Of a stretch of DNA of 5,373 bases, positions 1-5,373 are shown one piece after another. A program made the translations under genes and the position numbers. Source of the DNA: Candidatus Hydrogenedentota bacterium (GTDB lineage Bacteria; Hydrogenedentota; Hydrogenedentia; Hydrogenedentales; SLHB01). The notes under the pieces are model-generated. The model saw nothing but the letters and a program-made list of their open reading frames with translations, had not been told where the DNA came from and searched no databases. The DNA is taken from assembly GCA_003552765.1 (NCBI GenBank), contig PUOI01000617.1:1-5373 (forward strand), given 5' to 3'. The first letter of the stretch is position 1; the number at the start of each line of letters is the position of its first letter.

Positions 1-290
1 ATGAGATGCGGCTGCGCACCACGGAGACCAACAGCAACGGACTTCCGGGCTTGGACACAAGCGGCGATGAGTACGTTTCCGTGGGGGCGGCGCGCACGCT
101 GGACCGGGACCAGGCCGCGATCTTCGTCACCCATGGCGGTCTGCTTGACGTGGACATGGACCAGCTCCAAGACGGACTGGAGGCGCAATGGTTCGCGCCC
201 CGCACGGCGGAACGCCAAGACGCTGAACCCAATGAGAACGGCTTGTTCCAGCCGCCTTCCAGCGACGACTGGCTGCTGCTGCTGCAATAA
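1..290 (+). CDS. C-terminal end of a secreted glycosidase-like protein (collagen-binding-type beta-sandwich), 5'-truncated
   Basis: The reading frame is open from the left edge (first complete codon at base 3) to TAA at 288-290, so only about the last 95 residues are seen. The ATG at base 6 lies inside the gene and is unlikely to be the true start. Visible pattern: a beta-rich segment with 'AAIFVTHGGLLDVDMDQL', then 'AQWFAPRTAE', then 'FQPPSSDDWLLLLQ' at the very end. This order (strand with GG turn, W-F-x-P-R-T, closing F-x-P-P...D-W-L-L-L) is what I know from the 'putative collagen-binding domain of a collagenase' family (PF12904). That domain normally ends proteins with a DUF4038-type glycosidase barrel, so such a barrel probably lies upstream, outside the window. 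Despite the family name, collagen binding is not established. The next gene ends in a related but more divergent domain, suggesting two paralogous enzymes in tandem. Confidence 0.75.
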   Translation, partial: EMRLRTTETNSNGLPGLDTSGDEYVSVGAARTLDRDQAAIFVTHGGLLDVDMDQLQDGLEAQWFAPRTAERQDAEPNENGLFQPPSSDDWLLLLQ

Positions 291-291
291 C

Positions 292-305
292 CGCCGGTAC
301 CGGCG
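292..305. repeat. 14-base perfect palindrome just after the gene 1 stop codon
   Basis: CGCCGGTACCGGCG is identical to its own reverse complement and starts two bases after the TAA of gene 1. Its right half (302-305) is also the first part of the left arm of the larger hairpin at 302-341, so in RNA the two folds cannot both form completely. It could be a protein-binding site, part of a transcript-end structure, or chance in GC-rich DNA. Confidence 0.5.
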
Positions 306-341
306 CGTCCGCTGCTTCCTCCCCGGAACGGCGGACGCGCC
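302..341 (+). terminator. Very stable intergenic hairpin without a T-tract (candidate terminator or mRNA-processing structure)
   Basis: Bases 302-312 (GGCGCGTCCGC) pair perfectly with 331-341 (GCGGACGCGCC). The stem continues with a T-G wobble (313/330) and G-C (314/329). After a one-base bulge at 315, TTCC (316-319) pairs with GGAA (325-328) around a five-base loop. Nearly all of the 40 bases pair, 12 bases beyond the stop of gene 1, which is where a terminator is expected. The following bases are TCACAAAAC, with no run of T, so it is not a classical intrinsic terminator. It may be a T-less terminator or a structure that stabilises or separates parts of one transcript before gene 2. The fold is read directly from the sequence; the role is inferred. 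Confidence 0.45.
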
Positions 342-359
342 TCACAAAACCCACGCAAC

Positions 360-366
360 AAGGAGG
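360..366 (+). promoter_or_regulatory. Ribosome binding site of gene 2
   Basis: AAGGAGG is a near-perfect Shine-Dalgarno sequence six bases before the ATG at 373. It fixes the start. The same frame is open back to the window edge, but that upstream stretch overlaps gene 1 and encodes nothing signal-peptide-like. Confidence 0.85.
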
Positions 367-372
367 TATCCC

Positions 373-1812
373 ATGCGCTTTGCCACATCCATTCTCATAG
401 CGGCTACGCTGGGTTGTGCTTTCGTCTGGCTCTCAAGCGACGCGCGCGCCGAAGACCGCATCAAACCCTACGGGGAAAACCCCTTCTACTGGCAATACCA
501 GGGAGAGTCCGTGCTGCTGTTGGGCGGGAGTTGGCAAGATAATCTGTTCAACCATCCCGATGGTCTGGAGGAGCACCTCGATACGTTGGCCGAGGCGGGC
601 GGCAATTACGTCCGGAACACCATGAGCACAAGAGAACCGGGAAACCTGTGGCCTTTTGTCGAGGTGGAGGATGGCCTGTTCGATCTCGACCAATTGAACG
701 AGCCGTACTGGGAGCGTTTCGAGGCTTTTCTCGACCTCACCCTTGAACGGGACATCATCGTCCAAATCGAAGTGTGGGATCCCCATGATTACCACGCCGA
801 CCCGAATATCGGTTGGCGTGTCAACCCGTTTAACCCCGTGAACAACGTCAACTATACCGCCGGGGAATCCGGGTTGCCGGAGACGGTGGACCACCGGCCC
901 GGTCCGGAGCCGACGCCGCATCCGATGTGGCGCACCCCGCCAACCCTCGACGACAATCCGCTGGTGCTCGGTTATCAGAAGGCCATCGTCGACCGGATGT
1001 TGGACATCGCCATGCCCTATCCGCATGTCCTCTACTGCATGAGCAACGAGATGGGCGAGCGGCATGAGTGGAGCGACTACTGGGCGGCGCACATTCACGC
1101 ACGCGCCAGCGATGCCGGGTTCGAGGTCTATGTTTCCGACATGCGGCGCAACGAAGATGTCTCGCACCCCGATCACCGCCACATGTACTCCAAGCCGGAT
1201 CTCTACACGTTCGTGGACGTGTCCCAAAACAACACCCACAGCGGCCAGCTTCACTTCGACCGCATCCAGTTTGTCCGGGACCAGTTGAAGAACCATGGTG
1301 TCCGGCCCATCAACCACAACAAGATCTACAGCATCCGGGGCGGCCACTCCGAGGCCATCCAACGGTTCTTCCGTATCGTGTTTGGCGGCGGGGCCAGCGC
1401 CCGGTTTCACCGGCCCTATCCCATCGAGGATGCCGGGCAAATGTACGCCGAGACCCGCTGGGGGCTGGGACTCCATCCAACGGCCCAGCAGGCGATCCGG
1501 AGCGCGCGGATGGCGGCCGATGCGTTCCCCCTGGTCAACACGGAGCCCCGGAACGACTTGCTCGAAGACCGCGAACCCAACGAGGCTTATTGCCTTGCCC
1601 AGCCGGGCGAAGCCTATGCCGTGTATTTCCCCAATGGCGGACAGGTTACGCTCGATGTCTCGGCGGCGCAGGGCAGACCGCTCGATGTCCGCTGGCTCGA
1701 CATCAGCCATAGCGAATGGCGGGAGGCGCGGAACATAGATGCGGCTGAGACGCTGGAACTGACAGCCCCAAGCGAGGATCATTGGGCGGTGCTCATATTA
1801 GTCCGTCAATAG
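373..1812 (+). CDS. Secreted glycoside-hydrolase-like TIM-barrel protein with collagen-binding-type C-terminal domain
   Basis: This 479-residue protein is placed by a strong Shine-Dalgarno site and a Sec signal peptide: hydrophobic core about residues 7-20, likely cleavage after A-R-A at 26. C15 is not in a good lipobox. The probable barrel spans about 30-395. Landmarks are 'YWQYQGESVLLLGGSWQDNLF' split across 39-59, 'GGNYVRNTMS' (76-85), 'IIVQIEVWDPHDY' (128-140), 'NPFNPVNNVNYT' (151-162), 'LYCMSNEMG' (220-228) and 'RPINHNKIYS' (311-320). N225-E226 is the Asn-Glu pair expected for the acid/base of clan GH-A barrels. No clear second catalytic Glu is seen on the strand around 311-320. About 405-479 is beta-rich and ends 'PSEDHWAVLILV', a divergent version of the domain ending gene 1. 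I remember similar uncharacterised proteins from planctomycete-like genomes. Substrate is unknown. It is probably co-transcribed with the beta-helix gene 68 bases downstream. Confidence 0.8.
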   Translation: MRFATSILIAATLGCAFVWLSSDARAEDRIKPYGENPFYWQYQGESVLLLGGSWQDNLFNHPDGLEEHLDTLAEAGGNYVRNTMSTREPGNLWPFVEVEDGLFDLDQLNEPYWERFEAFLDLTLERDIIVQIEVWDPHDYHADPNIGWRVNPFNPVNNVNYTAGESGLPETVDHRPGPEPTPHPMWRTPPTLDDNPLVLGYQKAIVDRMLDIAMPYPHVLYCMSNEMGERHEWSDYWAAHIHARASDAGFEVYVSDMRRNEDVSHPDHRHMYSKPDLYTFVDVSQNNTHSGQLHFDRIQFVRDQLKNHGVRPINHNKIYSIRGGHSEAIQRFFRIVFGGGASARFHRPYPIEDAGQMYAETRWGLGLHPTAQQAIRSARMAADAFPLVNTEPRNDLLEDREPNEAYCLAQPGEAYAVYFPNGGQVTLDVSAAQGRPLDVRWLDISHSEWREARNIDAAETLELTAPSEDHWAVLILVRQ

Positions 1813-1866
1813 TTATTTCGTGATGATGGACGTGTCGCCCGCCACGGCGAACCTGTTTCCCGCAAT

Positions 1867-1873
1867 AAAGGAG
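1867..1873 (+). promoter_or_regulatory. Ribosome binding site of gene 3
   Basis: AAAGGAG lies seven bases before the ATG at 1881 and supports that start over the in-frame ATG at 1890. The 68-base gap holding it (1813-1880) has only a weak five-base stem (TCGCC 1835-1839 with GGCGA 1846-1850) and no T-tract. I see no terminator or convincing promoter there, which fits co-transcription with gene 2. Confidence 0.75.
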
Positions 1874-1880
1874 CATTAGA

Positions 1881-3914
1881 ATGAAACCCATGGCAATCCG
1901 AGCGCTCTTCAGCGGCTTCCTGGCGGCCGGCCTCTTTGTTTCGAACGTCTTGGCTGACGAGGATCCCTACTCTCGCCACGGCCTCGACATCCCCGTTGAG
2001 GGCACGGAGCGGGCGGTAGGTGTGGACGACGTGGCCTGGCCGGAGAACTTCCGGCCGACGGATGCCGAGGGCTGGTCGACCTTTTCCGCCACGCCCGACA
2101 CCCGCATACTGTACGTCTCGTCGTCCGAGGGCGACGACGAGACTGCCGTCATCCATGAACCCGGGGACGATGCCGTGGGACCCGATCCCTTCGCCCCCGA
2201 GGGCGCCGTCAAGCCGTTCGCAGACATCAATACCGCCCTGGAGCAGCAGCGCGAGGAAATGCCCGATTGGATCCTACTGAAACGCGGCGACACCTGGGAG
2301 GGGCCGATCATCGAGCAACAACTGCCACCGGGCAAGTCGGGCGACGAGCCGCGCTTGATCGGTGCCTACGGCCCGCTGGAACAGCCCCGGCCCCAAATCA
2401 CCGGCAGGGGGACCGGCTTCAGACTCGGCGGCCCGCACCAGGGAACGCAGCACGTCGCTATTGTCGGAATCGAGTTCTACAACAGTTGGAAAGACCCGGA
2501 GCATCCCGACTGGAACGTCGACGTGGAACGGCTCCAGGGACCGGACGGCGAAGAATACGAACGGGAACTCCGGGGACCGCACCCCTCGGGCATCGGGTGG
2601 GGGAACGCCGACCGGCGCGGTCCTCCCATGGAGAACGTGCTGATCGAGGATTGCTATCTGCGATTCTGTCCCATCTCCGGCACCAACTTCGGGGCAGACA
2701 TGAAGAACTTCGTGGTGCGCCGCAACGTGGTTGTCGATCACTATCCGCTCCGGGGGCACACGATGGGCTTCTGGAATTCGGGAGGCAGCCTGCGGCTGGA
2801 GGAGAACATCGTCGACCACTGCGGCTGGTATAAGCAGCGGGGGCAGGAGCCGAGGATCGGCTGGGCCAATCCGCTCAGCCACAACCTCTACTACTCGAAG
2901 TGCTGGAACACGGCGCTGGTCCGGAACCTCTGGCTGCGCAGCGCGTCGATCGGCAACAAGTTCCGCGCCGACGACCTGCGTTCTCTCGGGAATCTGCTCC
3001 TGGATGACAATCTGTTCGTCGACGGCGAACTCGGGCCGGGCATCAGCGGCAATTACCCGGGGCCTTATCGCAACGTCAACGTGAACCTGGTGAACAACGT
3101 GCTCTCCGACATCGGCCGGTCCCGGCCCACCGACCGGCACTTGGCGTGGTACTTTCCGCTGGCCGATTGGGACGGCGGCAACATCGCCAACAACCTCCTC
3201 GTTCGCCAGAATCATCCGGACATCGGCAACGCCTACGGAATCCAGATGGAGGCGACCGAGCGGCGCCACGACCAAGAGACCGGCGAACCGATTACCGAAG
3301 GCCGGGGCAGCCTGCAAGGAAAGACCCGGAACGTGAACATCTTCCGCAACGTGGTCCACGGCGTCCGGATGTCGGAGCACAACGCTCCCCTAAAGCTTCT
3401 GTCGCATGGCGACGGAGGCTTCGAGAACGTTCGCGTCTACGACAACGAGTTCCAAAGTCAGGTGTACCCCAATACGCTGGCTGTGGCCGAGACGTTCGAT
3501 GGAGTGACGTTCGAGAACAACACCTGGTACAGCGTCACGGAGGACGAGCCTTTCCGGATCGGTCTCGGAGATTCCCAGAACGCGCTCTCGTTCCAGGAGT
3601 GGGTTGAGGCATCCGGCGAGCGCGGCGCGGAATACCGCGAGATCGACTATCCCGACGCCGAGCGCAGCATCGAAAACTACATGCGAAAGCTCGGCTACGA
3701 AGGAACGGACGACGAACTGTACGAGCGGTTCTTCGCCGAGGCGCGCACGATGCGCCGCGGCGCATGGCGCGAGGAGTTCACGGCCCGCGCGATCAACGAT
3801 TACTTCCGCGAGGGCTTCGGGGCACAGTACCTCCCCCTGGAGGAACTCCCCGCGGTTCAATCCGGACCTTTCCGGCCGGAGTTCAGCTACCGCCAGTACA
3901 TCTCCGAAGACTAG
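1881..3914 (+). CDS. Secreted right-handed parallel beta-helix protein, possible polysaccharide lyase or glycan-binding protein
   Basis: This 677-residue protein starts with a Sec signal peptide, with likely cleavage after V-L-A at residue 25. An entry segment (about 75-165) contains 'VKPFADINTALEQQ' and 'WILLKRGDTWEG', the 'one rung of shared-out fields, then rGDtw' opening I know from parallel beta-helix proteins of the PF13229/DUF1565 kind. From about 190 to 555 a loose repeat recurs: two or three beta residues, then Asn followed by two hydrophobics, e.g. N282, N309, N349, N377, N406, N438, N490, N522, N547. This is an asparagine ladder typical of such helices. About 588-645 is a predicted helical tail ('SIENYMRKLGYEG', 'FFAEARTMRRGAWREEFTAR', 'INDYFREGFG') that I recall at the end of many planctomycete beta-helix proteins. 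The fold suits pectate-lyase-like lyases, epimerases or binding proteins; no catalytic set can be assigned. A candidate terminator follows 26 bases after the stop. Confidence 0.8.
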   Translation: MKPMAIRALFSGFLAAGLFVSNVLADEDPYSRHGLDIPVEGTERAVGVDDVAWPENFRPTDAEGWSTFSATPDTRILYVSSSEGDDETAVIHEPGDDAVGPDPFAPEGAVKPFADINTALEQQREEMPDWILLKRGDTWEGPIIEQQLPPGKSGDEPRLIGAYGPLEQPRPQITGRGTGFRLGGPHQGTQHVAIVGIEFYNSWKDPEHPDWNVDVERLQGPDGEEYERELRGPHPSGIGWGNADRRGPPMENVLIEDCYLRFCPISGTNFGADMKNFVVRRNVVVDHYPLRGHTMGFWNSGGSLRLEENIVDHCGWYKQRGQEPRIGWANPLSHNLYYSKCWNTALVRNLWLRSASIGNKFRADDLRSLGNLLLDDNLFVDGELGPGISGNYPGPYRNVNVNLVNNVLSDIGRSRPTDRHLAWYFPLADWDGGNIANNLLVRQNHPDIGNAYGIQMEATERRHDQETGEPITEGRGSLQGKTRNVNIFRNVVHGVRMSEHNAPLKLLSHGDGGFENVRVYDNEFQSQVYPNTLAVAETFDGVTFENNTWYSVTEDEPFRIGLGDSQNALSFQEWVEASGERGAEYREIDYPDAERSIENYMRKLGYEGTDDELYERFFAEARTMRRGAWREEFTARAINDYFREGFGAQYLPLEELPAVQSGPFRPEFSYRQYISED

Positions 3915-3940
3915 CCTGAATTGGCCGCCACGGAGTGAGG

Positions 3941-3982
3941 CCAAAACCAGGAGGCCCGTTGGCGGCGGGCGGGCCGTTTTGG
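3941..3982 (+). terminator. Intrinsic terminator-like hairpin after the beta-helix gene
   Basis: CCAAAAC (3941-3947) pairs with GTTTTGG (3976-3982). Inside it GGCCCG (3953-3958) pairs with CGGGCC (3970-3975), leaving a five-base bulge (3948-3952) and an 11-base loop. The G-C core is followed directly by GTTTT, so if only the core forms it acts as a stem plus short T-tract. The A/T outer arms would allow use from either strand. It lies 26 bases after the TAG at 3912-3914 and probably ends the gene 2-gene 3 transcript. Alternative pairings with upstream bases are described in the findings. Confidence 0.6.
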
Positions 3983-3990
3983 TAAATTCT

Positions 3991-4021
3991 TTGACCTAAA
4001 GGGGACGATCCCCATTAGAAA
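3991..4021 (+). promoter_or_regulatory. Possible promoter of the nucleoside-hydrolase-like gene
   Basis: TTGACC (3991-3996) matches five of six bases of a sigma70-type -35 box. TAGAAA (4016-4021) matches four of six bases of a -10 box, with a long 19-base spacer. The pair lies directly after the terminator-like hairpin and before an A-rich leader, where a new transcription unit would begin. The -10 match is weak and this lineage's promoter consensus is not known to me, so this is tentative. Confidence 0.3.
4001..4013. promoter_or_regulatory. Perfect inverted repeat GGGGA-CGA-TCCCC, candidate operator
   Basis: Two five-base arms (4001-4005 and 4009-4013) are exact reverse complements around three bases. 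The repeat sits almost exactly in the middle of the proposed 19-base promoter spacer. If the promoter is real, this is where a MerR-type activator or a repressor could bind. It could instead form a small RNA hairpin. No regulator gene is in the window. Confidence 0.35.
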
Positions 4022-4035
4022 TCCAACAAAAACAG

Positions 4036-4041
4036 AAAGGA
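4036..4041 (+). promoter_or_regulatory. Ribosome binding site of gene 4
   Basis: AAAGGA, within an A-rich leader, ends eight bases before the ATG at 4050. It favours that start over the in-frame ATG at 4089, which would begin closer to the hydrophobic core of the signal peptide and has no comparable purine-rich site. Confidence 0.6.
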
Positions 4042-4049
4042 AAAAAAGT

Positions 4050-5373
4050 ATGCGCTATCAATCTTCACCACGGAACGTTACTGGAAAAATGGGCGGCCGT
4101 CTGGCCTGGGGCGCCATGGCGATAGTTGCCGTGGTGGGGCTGCTTCTCGCGGCGGCTGGCCACGCGGACGATGACCGGATTCGCGTCATCCTGGACACGG
4201 ACGCCAACAACGAAATCGACGACCAGCACGCCATCGCGTACACGCTCTTCAACCGCGACGTATTCGACGTGGAAGGCATCACGGTGAATGCGACGCACGG
4301 CGGCGGCCCCGTGCAAAACCATTACGACGAGGCCGAGCGCATCGTGACCCTGTGCGGCCTTGAAGACGTGATTGACGTGTATTTGGGCGCGGACGGAGAC
4401 TTCGAGGATATCCGGCCCAACCTTGACGATCCGGACTTCGACGGGCATGAAGCCGTCGATTTCATCATCGAGCGCGCGTTGGCCGATGACGACCGGGAAC
4501 TTGTGCTGCTACCCATCGGCAAACTGACCAATATTGCGCTGGCTCTCGAAAAGGAGCCCGCCATCGCCGACAACGTCCGTATTGTGTGGCTCGGGTCCAA
4601 CTACCCGAGCACCGGCGAATACAACAAGGAAAACGATCGCGGATCCGCGCGGTACCTGATGGATGCGGACGTCCATTTCGAGATCGCCACGGTGCGCTAC
4701 GGCCAACCATCCGGCACCGACGCAGTCCGCGCCACGCTGGAAGACATCCGGGAGATCATGCCCGGCATTGGACCGAGGATAGACGACCCGATTACCGGCC
4801 GGCATGGCGGGGAATTCGACACATGGGGCGACTATTCCGTCAACCTCTTCGAGAACTACCCCATGGTGGGCGATCCTCCCGCGCGGCCCCTGTTCGATAT
4901 GGCGGCGGTCGCCATCGTGAAGAACCCGGACTGGGCGGAGTCCACCACCATGCCCGCGCCACTGCTGGAGGATAACGGCTGGGTGGAGCGCCCGGACAAT
5001 CCGCGGGAAATCATCCTGTGGGAGCACTTTGATCGCGAGGCCATCATGGCCGATTTCTACGCCCCGCCCGATCTGGATGCCGGCGATCCCACTCATCTCG
5101 ATGTCCGTTTGGTTTTGCATGGAAGAACACCCACCTTGGCTGCGGGGTCTGAAGTGCGGGTCGACGCCTGGCTACGGGACGAGGACGGAAAGGCCGTGGA
5201 GGAATCCGGCCGCACGGTGAACTGGAGCGCGGCAAACGGAGGCAGTTTCTCTTCCTCCCAGACGTCGACCGATGAGTATGGCCGGGCCTCGGTGACCTTC
5301 ACGGTTTCCTCCGAAGCCGAGGTGGAGCACGTGATCACGGCGGTCGATGACGCGGATGATACGCTCACCGGGG
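4050..5373 (+). CDS. Exported nucleoside-hydrolase-fold protein fused to a bacterial Ig-like (Big_1-type) domain, 3'-truncated
   Basis: The frame runs from ATG at 4050 to the window edge without a stop: 441 codons plus one base. Residues about 18-39 form a signal peptide, with likely cleavage after G-H-A at 39. The IunH-like domain (PF01156 type, about 43-340) shows 'VILDTDANNEIDDQHAIAY' (46-64), the calcium-binding Asp cluster D49, D51, D57, D58, with two residues more than the usual DxDPGxDD spacing. It also has 'LLPIGKLTNIALAL' (153-166), 'GEYNKEND' (189-196, ribose-contacting Asn) and 'PLFDMAAVAIV' (280-290), where D283 matches the last calcium ligand. The His normally before that Asp is Phe282, so substrate or leaving-group handling may differ from classical nucleosidases. 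About 349-441 resembles a Big_1 Ig-like domain ('VNWSAANGGSF', 'TDEYGRASVTFTV'). Known family members cleave the N-glycosidic bond of nucleosides; here export implies an extracytoplasmic substrate, still unidentified. It is probably transcribed separately from gene 3. Confidence 0.85.
   Translation, partial: MRYQSSPRNVTGKMGGRLAWGAMAIVAVVGLLLAAAGHADDDRIRVILDTDANNEIDDQHAIAYTLFNRDVFDVEGITVNATHGGGPVQNHYDEAERIVTLCGLEDVIDVYLGADGDFEDIRPNLDDPDFDGHEAVDFIIERALADDDRELVLLPIGKLTNIALALEKEPAIADNVRIVWLGSNYPSTGEYNKENDRGSARYLMDADVHFEIATVRYGQPSGTDAVRATLEDIREIMPGIGPRIDDPITGRHGGEFDTWGDYSVNLFENYPMVGDPPARPLFDMAAVAIVKNPDWAESTTMPAPLLEDNGWVERPDNPREIILWEHFDREAIMADFYAPPDLDAGDPTHLDVRLVLHGRTPTLAAGSEVRVDAWLRDEDGKAVEESGRTVNWSAANGGSFSSSQTSTDEYGRASVTFTVSSEAEVEHVITAVDDADDTLTG

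Noticed and set aside
1..372. Upstream extension of the gene 2 frame to the window edge (124 extra codons)
   Set aside because: It overlaps the real gene 1 frame, gives an Arg/Pro/Thr-rich translation with no recognisable domain, and would bury a good signal peptide inside the protein. The AAGGAGG site fixes the start at 373.
415..417. Cys15 of gene 2 as a lipoprotein attachment site
   Set aside because: The preceding residues T-L-G do not fit the usual lipobox, which needs Leu or similar at -3. A standard A-R-A cleavage site follows at residue 26.
433..1782. Long open frame on the minus strand opposite gene 2 (449 codons)
   Set aside because: It mirrors codon structure of the GC-rich sense gene. 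The translation has no signal peptide or family motif, whereas the sense strand has both, plus a ribosome binding site.
1835..1850. Small hairpin between genes 2 and 3 as a terminator
   Set aside because: It has only five base pairs (TCGCC/GGCGA), an alternative equally weak pairing, and no T-tract after it.
2274..3380. Long open frame on the minus strand opposite gene 3 (368 codons)
   Set aside because: It is another antisense shadow of a GC-rich gene. The Val/Ala/Asp-rich translation resembles no domain, and the sense beta-helix repeat explains the region.
4509..5120. Minus-strand open frame of 203 codons opposite gene 4
   Set aside because: The plus-strand frame from 4050 carries nucleoside-hydrolase motifs across the same bases. 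The minus frame has no recognisable motif or credible ribosome binding site.

Overview
The window is GC-rich, densely coding bacterial DNA. Every gene lies on the + strand with a conventional ATG start and Shine-Dalgarno site. All three genes whose starts are visible encode exported proteins with Sec-type signal peptides. Secreted glycosidase-like proteins with a collagen-binding-type C-terminal domain, a right-handed beta-helix protein with a helical tail, and an exported nucleoside-hydrolase-fold enzyme together resemble genomes of the Planctomycetota/Verrucomicrobiota/Lentisphaerota/Hydrogenedentota type. That placement is inferred from protein style and remembered family resemblance; no taxonomic marker is present.

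Layout. (1) 1-290 is the 3' end of a gene entering from the left; its product ends in a beta-sandwich of the 'putative collagen-binding domain of a collagenase' type. (2) 291-372 is a short gap with a 14-base palindrome overlapping a very stable hairpin, then a strong ribosome binding site. (3) 373-1812 encodes a 479-residue secreted, probably TIM-barrel, glycoside-hydrolase-like protein. (4) 1881-3914 encodes a 677-residue secreted right-handed beta-helix protein; the 68-base gap before it has no evident terminator, so it is probably co-transcribed with gene 2. (5) 3915-4049 is the main regulatory gap: an extended terminator hairpin with competing upstream pairings, a possible promoter whose 19-base spacer contains a perfect inverted repeat, and an A-rich leader. 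(6) 4050 to the right edge is a 3'-truncated gene for an exported nucleoside-hydrolase-fold protein fused to a bacterial Ig-like (Big_1-type) domain. It has no stop codon inside the window, so a search for closed reading frames misses it.

How they may work together. The likely theme is extracellular breakdown of a complex glycan or glycoprotein. The beta-helix protein would bind or cleave a polymer, the barrel protein(s) would hydrolyse glycosidic bonds, and the last enzyme would act on a small N-glycoside or related ribosyl compound outside the cytoplasm. No substrate can be named from sequence alone. No RNA genes, mobile elements, CRISPR arrays or transporters are visible.
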